A stretch of 64,000 bases of DNA from an uncultured Bacteroidota bacterium. GTDB taxonomy: Bacteria; Bacteroidota; Bacteroidia; Chitinophagales; Chitinophagaceae. Shown here piece by piece: positions 1-10,089 of this stretch. The DNA is taken from NCBI GenBank assembly GCA_903824725.1, contig CAIJXU010000093.1, positions 1-64,000 on the forward strand, read 5' to 3'. Below the pieces are notes generated by a model. The model was not told the origin of the DNA and made no database searches. It saw only the letters and a list, made by a program, of their open reading frames with translations. Each line of letters opens with the position of its first letter. Position 1 is the stretch's first letter. A program made the translations under genes and the position numbers.

Positions 1-2
1 AA

Positions 3-869
3 ACACCAGTGAACGATTGTCATGAAATGATTCAAGATGCCAAAGGCAGAATTTTTTTATTGACCAATGAAACAAAAAATAATATTATTATATATAATAA
101 AAGTGGAAAATCTACTGGTTCTTGGGGAAGTGAATTTCCTGGAGCACATGGACTCACTGTTCAACACAATGGAAAAGAAGATTTTTTATTCATAACAGAT
201 ACCAATAGACATCAGGTATATAAAACTACGATTGACGGAAAAATTTTACTTACCATTGATCCTCCTGCCGACTTACCTGCTTATCAAAAGAAAGAAGCAT
301 TTGTTCCAACTGAAACAACAGTATTACCTAATGGTGATTTTTATATTGCAGATGGATATGGTGCACAACATATTTTACACTACGATGAAAATGGAAAATT
401 AAAAAATGCATTTGGTGGAAGAGGAACGGCAGATGAAAATTTAGATAATGCGCATGGTATTACTGTTGATACAAGAACAGGTACGACCACATTGATTGTC
501 ACAGATCGTAATAAAAATTGCTTCAAGCGTTTTTCATTAGATGGGAAATTAATGGAGATTATCCATTTGCCTGGTGCAGGTGTTTGTAGACCAGTGATTA
601 AAGGAGATTATTTATATGCTGCTGTTTTACGCTCTCCTATGTCAGTTGAAAAAAGTGGATTTGTAACCATATTAAATAAAGAAAATAAAGTCGTGTCCAA
701 TATTGGGGGTACGGAGCCTGTTTATGAAAACAATGTTTTAAAGCCAATGGCTCAGGCCGAGAAAATATTTGAACACCCGCACGATGTTTGCGTGGATGAT
801 GAAGGAAATATTTATGTTGCACAATGGGCTTCAGGAAAAGTATATCCTTATAAATTAACCCGTGCTTAA
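3..869 (+). CDS. NHL-repeat / six-bladed beta-propeller protein, 5'-truncated by the window edge
   Basis: Frame is open to the left edge (..TPVNDCHEM). Repeated NHL-like blades (AHGLTVQHNG, NAHGITVDTRTG, HPHDVCVDDEGNIYVAQW). Confidence 0.8.
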   Translation, partial: TPVNDCHEMIQDAKGRIFLLTNETKNNIIIYNKSGKSTGSWGSEFPGAHGLTVQHNGKEDFLFITDTNRHQVYKTTIDGKILLTIDPPADLPAYQKKEAFVPTETTVLPNGDFYIADGYGAQHILHYDENGKLKNAFGGRGTADENLDNAHGITVDTRTGTTTLIVTDRNKNCFKRFSLDGKLMEIIHLPGAGVCRPVIKGDYLYAAVLRSPMSVEKSGFVTILNKENKVVSNIGGTEPVYENNVLKPMAQAEKIFEHPHDVCVDDEGNIYVAQWASGKVYPYKLTRA

Positions 870-915
870 AATTAACTTGAAAATAAATTGTTGAATTAAT
901 TTTTGATTGTTGTCT

Positions 916-3255
916 ATGAAAAAATACATGAGTTTTGGGGCTATTGTTTTAGTTGTTATTGGACTAATATATGGCATCACTTATCTTGCCAATGGGAAAA
1001 AAGGCAATCGTTCCAAAGCAGTTTCTTATAACAGAGACATTCGTCCCATATTATCAGATAAATGTTTTGCTTGTCATGGTCCTGATGTAAACAAAGTAAA
1101 AGCAGGTTTAAGATTGGATATTCCTTCAAGGGCTTTTGCTGAACTAGAAAAAAACAAAGGACATTACGCTATTGTACCTGGTTTTCCTGAAAAGAGTGAA
1201 CTCATCACCAGAATTGAATCTATAGATCCTAAAATAATGATGCCGCTTCCAGAAAGCCACCTTACTAGATTATCAAAGGATGAAATTGCATTATTTAAAA
1301 GATGGATTCAGGAAGGAGCAAAATATGAAAAGCATTGGGCTTTTGTAGCGCCTAAAAAAGCACCTTTGCCAGAAGTGGATCATACCAAATGGGTTCGCAA
1401 TGAAATAGATAATTTCATTTTGGAAAAAATGGAAGACAAAGGATTTAGTCCAAATGATGAGGCTTCACGTGATGCATTAATAAAAAGAGCTTACGCCGAT
1501 GTGACTGGATTACCTCCTAGTTATGAAGCATTAAATGAATGGAGAAAATCGACCGATGAAAATTGGTATACAAAATTGCTTGATCAATTATTACAAAAGC
1601 CAGCTTACGGTGAAAAGATGGGAATTTTGTGGTTAGACTTAGCAAGGTATTCCGATTCTTATGGTTTTCAGGATGATAATATTCGCTCCCAATGGCCTTG
1701 GAGAGATTGGGTGATTAATTCATTTAATAAGAATATGCCTTACAATGAATTTTTAACCAATCAAATTGCAGGCGACTTAATGCCTAATGCAACAAAAGCA
1801 AATATTTTAGCAACTGCCTTTTTTAGAAATCATAAATACACCGAAGAAGGTGGTATCATTGAAGAAGAATATCGCGTATCCTACAATATCGACAAAACGA
1901 GAACTTATGGTAAAGCGATTCTTGGTGTAACCATTGAGTGCGCTCAATGCCATGATCATAAATACGATCCATTTTCAAATAAAGATTATTATCAACTTTA
2001 CGCGTTTTTTAATGAGAGTAAGGAAAAGGGATTTGAAGGAGATGTAGGACAATCTACGATGGCAAAAAATCCTAAATTATTTATTAGCAAAGAAGAGCGA
2101 AATAATTTATTGACTTTTGTGAATGGAGTAGATACAGGTATGATCGAAGTATCGGTGATGGGAGATTGGAAACAAGGGGACACAGTGAAACCAAGACCTA
2201 CTTATATTTTAAGCCGTGGAAGCTATGATGCACCTACTAATATTCTAGTAAAGCCTACCGCATTGGAATCCATTATGCCTTATGATACTTTAAAATATCC
2301 AGCAAATCGTTTGGGCTTAGCGCAATGGACCACCAATAAAAAAAATCCATTAACAGCACGTGTGTTTGTCAACTTTATTTGGCAGGATATTTTTGGAAAA
2401 GGTCTAGTTAAAACATCAGGCGACTTTGGTTTACAAGGTGAGCTGCCTTCACACCCAGAATTATTAGATTGGTTGGCTGTTGATTTTATGGAGCACCAAT
2501 GGGATATAAAATATTTAGTCAAAAAAATATTAAGTAGTAATACCTACAAACAATCTAATATTATTAGCACAAAGCAACACGAACAAGATCCTGATAATTT
2601 ATATTACTCAAGATCGCCTCGCATTCGTTTTAAAGCAGAAATAGTACGTGATTTAATTTTAAGTACAAGTGGTTTATTAAATACCACCATTGGTGGACCA
2701 AGTGTAAAACCCTATCAACCTAAGGGTGTATGGGAAACTTCAACATCAGGTCGTGGTGTGTTAGCAACCTATAAACAAGATCATGGTAAAGATATTTATC
2801 GAAGAGGCTTATATACATTTATTAAATTGACTGCCCCACCACCGAGTATGATGATTTTTGATGCAAGTAATCGAGATCAATGTGAAGCAAAAAGATCAAG
2901 CACCAATACCCCATTACAAGCATTGACTATGCTCAATGATCCAACTATTTTAGAAGCTTCAAGGGTATTAGCCGAAAATCTTTCATTGAATAAAAAATCA
3001 TTAGAGGAAAAAGTAGCACAAGCATTTGAAACAATTGTCATTCGAAAGCCTTCCAAATTTGAGCGTCAAAAATTAATAGACTACTGTGAAAAGCAAGTTG
3101 CTTTTTTTAATACAAACCCATCTGTTGTTAAAGCAACTTTGGCTGTAGGTGAATTTGAACATCCAAAACAAAACTATAATTCATCTGAAGCAGCGGCTTT
3201 AATGAAGACTATATTAATCATGTATAATTTAGAAGAAACCATAACAAAATCATAA
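916..3255 (+). CDS. PSCyt1/DUF1549/DUF1553 cytochrome c domain protein (cassette A)
   Basis: N-terminal CFACHGPD haem motif, central CAQCHDHKYDPF motif, and DUF1553-like C-terminus (NPLTARVFVNFIWQDIFGKGLVKTSGDFG, SSTNTPLQALTMLNDP). ATG at 916 preferred over TTG at 907. Confidence 0.9.
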   Translation: MKKYMSFGAIVLVVIGLIYGITYLANGKKGNRSKAVSYNRDIRPILSDKCFACHGPDVNKVKAGLRLDIPSRAFAELEKNKGHYAIVPGFPEKSELITRIESIDPKIMMPLPESHLTRLSKDEIALFKRWIQEGAKYEKHWAFVAPKKAPLPEVDHTKWVRNEIDNFILEKMEDKGFSPNDEASRDALIKRAYADVTGLPPSYEALNEWRKSTDENWYTKLLDQLLQKPAYGEKMGILWLDLARYSDSYGFQDDNIRSQWPWRDWVINSFNKNMPYNEFLTNQIAGDLMPNATKANILATAFFRNHKYTEEGGIIEEEYRVSYNIDKTRTYGKAILGVTIECAQCHDHKYDPFSNKDYYQLYAFFNESKEKGFEGDVGQSTMAKNPKLFISKEERNNLLTFVNGVDTGMIEVSVMGDWKQGDTVKPRPTYILSRGSYDAPTNILVKPTALESIMPYDTLKYPANRLGLAQWTTNKKNPLTARVFVNFIWQDIFGKGLVKTSGDFGLQGELPSHPELLDWLAVDFMEHQWDIKYLVKKILSSNTYKQSNIISTKQHEQDPDNLYYSRSPRIRFKAEIVRDLILSTSGLLNTTIGGPSVKPYQPKGVWETSTSGRGVLATYKQDHGKDIYRRGLYTFIKLTAPPPSMMIFDASNRDQCEAKRSSTNTPLQALTMLNDPTILEASRVLAENLSLNKKSLEEKVAQAFETIVIRKPSKFERQKLIDYCEKQVAFFNTNPSVVKATLAVGEFEHPKQNYNSSEAAALMKTILIMYNLEETITKS

Positions 3256-3261
3256 ATATTT

Positions 3262-4707
3262 ATGAACGAATTTTTAGAACATGGCTTGAACCAAAACAGG
3301 CGTAAATTTTTATCTAAACTAAGTTTAGGTATCGGTGGCCTTGCCTTGGGTTCCTTAGTGGCCCCTGGATTATTTAATGCGGCAAACGAGGACGATCTTT
3401 TTGCAAATGTGTTACCTCATTTTGCCCCTAAGGCAAAACGTATTATCTATTTGTTTCAAAACGGAGCCCCTTCGCAATTGGACTTATTTGATTACAAACC
3501 ATTATTGCAAAAAATGCACGGGTCTGAATTGCCTGCAAGTATCCGTATGGGTCAACGCTTAACAGGCATGACAGCCAATCAAGCAAAATTTCCATTAGCA
3601 GGAACGAAGTTTAATTTTTCTCAACATGGAAGCAGTGGTGCTTGGTTTAGTGAAACACTTCCGCACTTGGCGACCATGGCCGATGATATGTGTATTGTAA
3701 AAACAATTTATACCGAAGCCATTAACCACGATCCGGCACTTACCTTTTTTCAAACAGGTTCGCAAGTTGGTAATAGACCAAGTATGGGTTCTTGGATAAG
3801 TTATGGCCTAGGAAGTGAAAATAAAAACCTGCCTGCATTTTGTGTTTTGTTAAGTAAAGGAAAAGGAAATGGACAAGGGGTATATTCAAAATTATGGAAC
3901 AATGGCTTTTTAGATTCTATTCATCAAGGGGTACAATTTAGTAGTGGAGAAGAGCCTGTGAAATATTTAACAGATCCGGAATTTATCAAACGTGGCGATA
4001 AGCGAGCGATATTAGATGAAATCGCCGCTTTAAACCAAGAGTCATATAAAGAAATTGGCGATCCGGAAATTGTGACCAAAATTCAGCAATATGAATTATC
4101 CTATCGCATGCAAATGGCCGTTCCAGAAATTACTTCATTACAAAATGAGCCCGAGTCCATTGTTAAAATGTATGGACCAGAGTGTTTGGTGCCTGGCACT
4201 TATGCAGCGAATTGCTTATTGGCAAGGAAGTTATCCGAAAACGGAGTACGATTTGTGCAATTATACCATCAAGGTTGGGATACACACGGAAATTTACCTT
4301 CAGAATTAGAAGGACAATGTAAAGATGTGGATCAATCCTCTGCGGCATTAATTAAAGATTTAAAACAAAGAGGTTTGTTAGATGAAACCTTAGTGATCTG
4401 GGGCGGTGAATTTGGAAGAACCAATTATTGTCAAGGTGCATTAACAAAAGACAACTACGGAAGAGATCATCATCCAAAATGCTTTACCATTTGGATGGCG
4501 GGCGGTGGTGTAAAACCAGGTGTACATGGGGAAACAGATGATTTTGGTTATAATATTAATTCATTACCTGTGCATGTGCATGACTTTCATGCAACCATCA
4601 TGCATTTAATGGGTGTTCGTCATGAGGAATTTACTTACAAGCATTTAGGAAGGAGATATCGTTTAACCGATGTATCTGGAAATGTGATAAATGATTTAAT
4701 TAGTTAA
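3262..4707 (+). CDS. DUF1501 family protein with Tat signal (cassette A)
   Basis: Twin-arginine N-terminus NRRKFLSKLSLGIGG. DUF1501 motifs GAPSQLDLFDYKP, WGGEFGRT, GRDHHPKCFTIWMAGGGVKPG. Confidence 0.9.
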   Translation: MNEFLEHGLNQNRRKFLSKLSLGIGGLALGSLVAPGLFNAANEDDLFANVLPHFAPKAKRIIYLFQNGAPSQLDLFDYKPLLQKMHGSELPASIRMGQRLTGMTANQAKFPLAGTKFNFSQHGSSGAWFSETLPHLATMADDMCIVKTIYTEAINHDPALTFFQTGSQVGNRPSMGSWISYGLGSENKNLPAFCVLLSKGKGNGQGVYSKLWNNGFLDSIHQGVQFSSGEEPVKYLTDPEFIKRGDKRAILDEIAALNQESYKEIGDPEIVTKIQQYELSYRMQMAVPEITSLQNEPESIVKMYGPECLVPGTYAANCLLARKLSENGVRFVQLYHQGWDTHGNLPSELEGQCKDVDQSSAALIKDLKQRGLLDETLVIWGGEFGRTNYCQGALTKDNYGRDHHPKCFTIWMAGGGVKPGVHGETDDFGYNINSLPVHVHDFHATIMHLMGVRHEEFTYKHLGRRYRLTDVSGNVINDLIS

Positions 4708-4709
4708 TA

Positions 4710-6869
4710 ATGAGGTTAAATAAATTGAGTGCTTATGCACTTAACGCACTGTGGCTATTAAATCCATTTTTATTATTGATTGCCCTATTTAATGAAAAAT
4801 TAAAATTAGGCATCTACCTAGAGTGGTTGGGTAAAATGCACCCGTTGTTTTTACATTTTCCTATCGTCTTAGGGACCCTCATAGGTATTTATTATTTAGT
4901 AGATAAAAAAAATAGTGTCGATGAAAAAAACGTACATGCCATTTTGGTGGGTAACGCTTTTTTATCAAGTATGGTAGCCATCCTCGGTATTTTTTTATCT
5001 AAACAAGATAGTTATGATGAGCAAATGATTTTTTTACACCAATGGGGCGGTGTTGCCATCGCATTTATTAGTTGGGCATTGATTTATTTACAAAAAAGTC
5101 AAATATTTAAAAGTAAATACAACTATAGAGTCCAATTTTCAATAGTGTATCTATTAGTGATTATTATTTTTACACATAAAGGAGCGCAACTTACCCATGG
5201 GGCTAATGTCATCAACTTCCCTCAAAAAGAAGTGGCTAATGAATTACAAGCAGTGAAAGCGGTCACCGATTCAAATGCTACATTATATGTAAAAGCAGTG
5301 GCGCCTATTTTACAACAAAAATGTGTGGGCTGTCATGGCGCTGATAAAGTGAAAGGGGAATTATTATTAAACACACCTGCTAATATTCTTAAGGGTGGAA
5401 AGGATGGCAATATACTTTCTTTTGATAAGGATAAGGAATCAATGCTGTTTGAGCGTATTCATTTAGATATTACGCATAAGAAGCACATGCCTCCAGAAGG
5501 AAAAACGCAATTGACTACCGAGGAGGTAGCTATATTAAGTAGATGGATTAAAGCAGGTGGTGATTTTAAAGTTAAAATGAGGGAACTAGCCAAAACAGAC
5601 AGCTTATTTTTATTGGCAAATAAGTATACGCCGGTTGATAACACTAAAGTGATTGGCAAAACTGGATTACCAGATTTAAAAGAATATAATTCAAGTTATT
5701 GCACAGTTAATTATTTATTCAATGGCAGTGATGCCATTGAAGTTAATTTTTTTCAACGTAATTTTTATAGTCAAGCGGTGTTGAAAAAATTAGAAAATGT
5801 AAAAGATCAAATTATTAGACTGAATATGCAAAGCATGCCATTGACATCAGAAGATATCAATATCATAAGTCAATTTAATAATGTAGAAAATATAAACTTA
5901 AATTATACTTCACTTGATATAAAGGCAATCGAACCATTAAAGCAATTAAAAAAATTAAAATATTTATCCATTTGTGGTATCAAATTTAGCGAAGCTGAAT
6001 TAAATGCATTTTTAAAAGGCGCAACTTTCTCTAAAATAAATGTATGGTCAAATGTGAATAATCAAGCACAATTAGAAAAATTAGCTGCCCAGTATCCTAA
6101 AATTAAATTTACAATTGGAGATAATTTAGAAAATGAATTATTTAAAATTAATGTGCCCACCATTGATCAAGATTCTTCGATCATTACTCGTTTTTTAGAT
6201 GTTAAAATAAAACATTTATTAAACGGAGTCACCATACGCTATACGACAGATGGTACTGATCCGGATAGCACCAATAGCCCTATCTATAAAAACACTTTAC
6301 GATTAACTAGAAACACTAATTTAAAAGTAAAAGTATTCAAGCCAGGTTGGCTAAGTAGCGATATTGTTCAGCGTAATTTTTATAAGTCCGAGATTCATCC
6401 TGATTCTATTTACCTAGTATCCTCTCCGGACAAAAAATACCTTGGTGATGGTGCTAAAACATTGGTGGACCTTGAATTAGGCGGATCTAATTTCACTAAT
6501 AAAAAATGGTTAGGTTATAAGGACACAACTATGAAATTTGTAGTCGATTTTAAACAACCACAACTATTACATCAAGCATTTTTAAATAGTTTAATAGATG
6601 TAGGCGGTTATGTATTCCCCATTGTTTCTATCGCAGTAGAAGGAAGTGATGATGGTGTAAAATATAAAAAAATAAGTGAAACTAAATTTCCTACCATTAC
6701 TCAAAAAGATGTGATGAGGGATATCAAAACATTTACTTATGTATTTCCTAATAATACCATCTATAAGCATTATCGATTTACAGTTCTGAATTTAAAAAAA
6801 TTACCTGTATGGCATCCTGGAAAAGGAACGCCTGCCTGGATTTTTATTGATGAACTATTTTTAAATTAA
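4710..6869 (+). CDS. DUF2231-like membrane / c-type cytochrome / LRR-like protein with C-terminal chitobiase-type beta-sandwich (cassette A)
   Basis: MHPLFLHFPIV transmembrane start, CVGCHGADKVKGELLL haem motif, LRR-like region, then VTIRYTTDGTDPDSTNSPIYKNTLRL typical of chitobiase C-terminal domains. Confidence 0.8.
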   Translation: MRLNKLSAYALNALWLLNPFLLLIALFNEKLKLGIYLEWLGKMHPLFLHFPIVLGTLIGIYYLVDKKNSVDEKNVHAILVGNAFLSSMVAILGIFLSKQDSYDEQMIFLHQWGGVAIAFISWALIYLQKSQIFKSKYNYRVQFSIVYLLVIIIFTHKGAQLTHGANVINFPQKEVANELQAVKAVTDSNATLYVKAVAPILQQKCVGCHGADKVKGELLLNTPANILKGGKDGNILSFDKDKESMLFERIHLDITHKKHMPPEGKTQLTTEEVAILSRWIKAGGDFKVKMRELAKTDSLFLLANKYTPVDNTKVIGKTGLPDLKEYNSSYCTVNYLFNGSDAIEVNFFQRNFYSQAVLKKLENVKDQIIRLNMQSMPLTSEDINIISQFNNVENINLNYTSLDIKAIEPLKQLKKLKYLSICGIKFSEAELNAFLKGATFSKINVWSNVNNQAQLEKLAAQYPKIKFTIGDNLENELFKINVPTIDQDSSIITRFLDVKIKHLLNGVTIRYTTDGTDPDSTNSPIYKNTLRLTRNTNLKVKVFKPGWLSSDIVQRNFYKSEIHPDSIYLVSSPDKKYLGDGAKTLVDLELGGSNFTNKKWLGYKDTTMKFVVDFKQPQLLHQAFLNSLIDVGGYVFPIVSIAVEGSDDGVKYKKISETKFPTITQKDVMRDIKTFTYVFPNNTIYKHYRFTVLNLKKLPVWHPGKGTPAWIFIDELFLN

Positions 6870-6884
6870 AGATCATCTAATTAT

Positions 6885-6919
6885 AAAAAAAGCGTCCCGA
6901 AGATCGGGACGCTTTTTTT
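6885..6919. terminator. Bidirectional Rho-independent terminator between convergent genes
   Basis: Perfect 10-bp stem AGCGTCCCGA-aga-TCGGGACGCT flanked by A-tract and T-tract. Confidence 0.9.
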
Positions 6920-9086
6920 ATTCAATCACAAACCAGTTATAAGTGTCTGGCGGAATGGTAAAAGTAAAATTGACAGTATAATCTCGATTTAAACTGTATT
7001 GAGTAACAACACCTTTGGAATCGGTAATTTTTGCTTTATTAGAAAGACCTGTATAATACAATGGAAGTTGAATGGTTTTAGTCATGACCTCATGCGTTGG
7101 ATTAAACAACATCATGAATCCTTTTTGTGAGGTTGCAGGATTCACATGCATCCAACCATCCCAATCGCGACCATCAGCTCGACGCAATTGAATCATATCA
7201 GCGTTTAATATATTTCTATATTTTTTATACCATTGTATAGTTTTGGATACTAATGCTTTTGTAGTTTCAGTATCATACAGTCGAGGGCCTCTATAACAAG
7301 CTTGCACTCCAGCCCCGTAGTATTGCATCATGAGTTGCTCATAATCATTTAGATGTTCGCTGAGTGGTTCTAGCACAGCATCTTCGGTACCTCCTTGGTA
7401 TTTTGTCAATGGAACAAAGCCCCAGGACATGGAAGGAATTTTTTCCAAAGTGCCATCGTGAATATTTTGACGATTCAATAATTTTTGTTGTTCTCTAGAC
7501 AAAGAAAAATTGACCTCTCGATATCCTAATGCAATTTTATTAGTGCCGTCTAAAAAATACCAATCTGGTGCGTTAATGTATACACCACTTTCATTTAACC
7601 AGTGGTATAGTTCTTTTTGTATTTCCATTTGTCTCCATTGAGAATCATCATACCCCTTATGCCCAGGATGTGTTGTTGAAGCACAAACATCTCCTGGGTA
7701 AGGACCATCATTCTCCCAAATATCAAAACCAGTGGTTTTAAAAAAGTATTTTATTTTATCTCGATAAGCTAATCCCCATTTACTTCCAAAGCAAGGAGCG
7801 TTACCAAAAAATGCACCACCTGGCTTACCTGTTTTAATATCTACTACATCATCTTCGTCACTTATACGTCGACTACTAAATAAAGAGTACCCGCCTAACA
7901 AAATATGATGTTGGTGTGCATAGTCTGTTAATCCTTTCCATCTTTTAATATTAGAAGCTGAACTGTCTTCCATTTCTAAATGACTGCCAAAGCTTAAAAT
8001 CACAGCTTCATATCCCGTTGCAACACATTGATCAATCGCATTTTTAACTTCCTGATCATTCCTACTCACTAAATGCATAAAAATAGGATTTTGCGTAGTC
8101 CAAGGAGCAATAGTGCGGTACATCTTTTTTAACATGAGTCCGCGTCTTTGCCTATCATAACTGTCCATTAATAATTCATTTGTGCGAACGGATTTAAAAT
8201 TTTCATTGGGCGCTAAATCAATACCAGGAGCCTTTTCCGGGTATATCTCTAATAAACAAGGCGTTTCATAATTATAATTTACTTGAGATGTATAAGCGAG
8301 ATCGGTTTTCCAATGAGTGGTTTGATCACTAATATCATAGCGCATGGCATTGTTAAAAGCATAATTTGTTTCAACATAAATACCATGTTGTTTTTTCATT
8401 TCCTCTGGCTTTCCTACTACGGCACTTTCCTCTTCAACCAGGCCAAGTACTTCATTCACCACTCTATTTATTTTGATGGATTTATTGGATGCATTATCAA
8501 TAGATATCCATTTCGTAATTAAAGGAATGCCATCATATAATTCATAATGCACTTTAATAATAATATTTTGAAGTGCGGCAAGAGGAGATACGAATTCAAA
8601 AACAATACTTGCGCCAGTAGGTTGTTGACCATTAGTGAGCCAGGTAGTGGGCTTCCAATGTATATAGGGTTCGATAGTAGAAATGGTATGGCGCGCATAT
8701 ACAAAATCAGAATCGTTTTTTTGAAGCCCTTTGATACTTGCTAATTTTAAGTAAGCTTTTTCTCTTTGTCCAGATAAGCCACCCACTTTGTAACTCACTT
8801 GATCTAAAATTACTTTGGCTTCTGGTTCAATACTACGAATAAGTTGTTGTCCATTACTTAAATTAGTAAAATCAAAACAAGCCACATTGGGTGAAATAAT
8901 AAAAACTCTTTTTACAAGCCCATTATTCATTACAATATTTTGACCCTCCGCAGTAATTTTTGCTTTTTGGGTGATGGGGCTTACCAACCAATCAGCAATG
9001 GGTGACTTGCCGACCGCTACCTTAGTTGATTGTGCTTGCGTATAAGTAGATAATAGAATTAAAAAATATACAATTGTTTTTTTCAT
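6918..9086 (-). CDS. Exported glycoside hydrolase, alpha-galactosidase-like (GH36/GH27-related fold suspected)
   Basis: Signal peptide MKKTIVYFLILLSTYTQAQS. TIM-barrel-like motifs (GYEAVILSFGSHLEMED, FDIWENDGPYPGDVC) and C-terminal beta-domain. Confidence 0.6.
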   Translation of the reverse strand: MKKTIVYFLILLSTYTQAQSTKVAVGKSPIADWLVSPITQKAKITAEGQNIVMNNGLVKRVFIISPNVACFDFTNLSNGQQLIRSIEPEAKVILDQVSYKVGGLSGQREKAYLKLASIKGLQKNDSDFVYARHTISTIEPYIHWKPTTWLTNGQQPTGASIVFEFVSPLAALQNIIIKVHYELYDGIPLITKWISIDNASNKSIKINRVVNEVLGLVEEESAVVGKPEEMKKQHGIYVETNYAFNNAMRYDISDQTTHWKTDLAYTSQVNYNYETPCLLEIYPEKAPGIDLAPNENFKSVRTNELLMDSYDRQRRGLMLKKMYRTIAPWTTQNPIFMHLVSRNDQEVKNAIDQCVATGYEAVILSFGSHLEMEDSSASNIKRWKGLTDYAHQHHILLGGYSLFSSRRISDEDDVVDIKTGKPGGAFFGNAPCFGSKWGLAYRDKIKYFFKTTGFDIWENDGPYPGDVCASTTHPGHKGYDDSQWRQMEIQKELYHWLNESGVYINAPDWYFLDGTNKIALGYREVNFSLSREQQKLLNRQNIHDGTLEKIPSMSWGFVPLTKYQGGTEDAVLEPLSEHLNDYEQLMMQYYGAGVQACYRGPRLYDTETTKALVSKTIQWYKKYRNILNADMIQLRRADGRDWDGWMHVNPATSQKGFMMLFNPTHEVMTKTIQLPLYYTGLSNKAKITDSKGVVTQYSLNRDYTVNFTFTIPPDTYNWFVIE

Positions 9087-9171
9087 ATGAGATAATTGAA
9101 AGTAAATTGGTTTGATTGAATAATGTTAAATATAGGAACGAATTAATGGAGTTAAATAATAAATGAGGGCA

Positions 9172-10005
9172 TTATTTTATAAAATGTAAATAGCCCCAGC
9201 GATTAGGAATATGCATGTCTATCATACCTATTGGCGACCAAACCCAATTGAATTCGGGAATGGGATTACCATTGGCCTGCTTTTTTTTAGTATAACCGAT
9301 ACCCTGTTTTTCCATGGTCCACTCTACTCTCGAAAAATTAATGCGCCAAGGTGCATTGGTTTGGGGTAAATAATTTCTACCTGGCTTTTTTAAACATGCA
9401 TAAGGAATGGCCATTTCTACATACCAACCTTTATCCTTATCTCGATTATCATTCAGCGTACCTATATAAGTGACTGCTTTTTTCATTCCAACGCTGTTCC
9501 AATTCATATCCATGGGACCTCCATGACGATAGGACTTAAACATAAATAAATCCATGACAGTTCCAAGTGTATTGATTTCAATTTCGAAATACTGATTCTC
9601 GTCATTGTTTGGATCAATGAACACTTCAAAATCATGGTCTCTAAAAATAATATCATCCGGATTTGTAAGGGTAGCCCATAAATCAGGTTCTTTTAAATAG
9701 GCGCCAATATATAAATATTCGCTATCCCATAGCATTTTAACTTTGGTATCAAAAAAGGGCTTGGGCTTTTTATCACCTTCAATATCTACAAACAAATCGG
9801 TCCATTGGGCAAGCTTCCAAGCAGGATCAGAGAGCTTTCCATCAATTTGAATGAACTTTGATGTATATTTTACATTGTATGATTTGATTAATGAGGTATC
9901 CTCTTCTATCGAATTATTTAAACTCAAATTTGCCTTGAGACTCGAAGGCATCAGAAAAAAAAAGGTGAAGAACAGGTAGGGAAAAAATAAAAGTTGCTTA
10001 CACAT
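9172..10005 (-). CDS. Exported carbohydrate-binding family 9-like domain protein
   Basis: IDGKLSDPAWKLAQWTDLF, KVKMLWDSEYLYIGAYLKEPDLWA, DHDFEVFIDPNNDENQYFEIEINTLGTVMDLF: CBM9-like pattern. N-terminal signal peptide. Confidence 0.8.
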   Translation of the reverse strand: MCKQLLFFPYLFFTFFFLMPSSLKANLSLNNSIEEDTSLIKSYNVKYTSKFIQIDGKLSDPAWKLAQWTDLFVDIEGDKKPKPFFDTKVKMLWDSEYLYIGAYLKEPDLWATLTNPDDIIFRDHDFEVFIDPNNDENQYFEIEINTLGTVMDLFMFKSYRHGGPMDMNWNSVGMKKAVTYIGTLNDNRDKDKGWYVEMAIPYACLKKPGRNYLPQTNAPWRINFSRVEWTMEKQGIGYTKKKQANGNPIPEFNWVWSPIGMIDMHIPNRWGYLHFIK

Positions 10006-10089
10006 AGTGTCGTTTGAGTAGGTATATAAATATACATAAAAGTTAATGAATTGAATTACCCATTTCTAAAATAATGCATAACTTTACAT

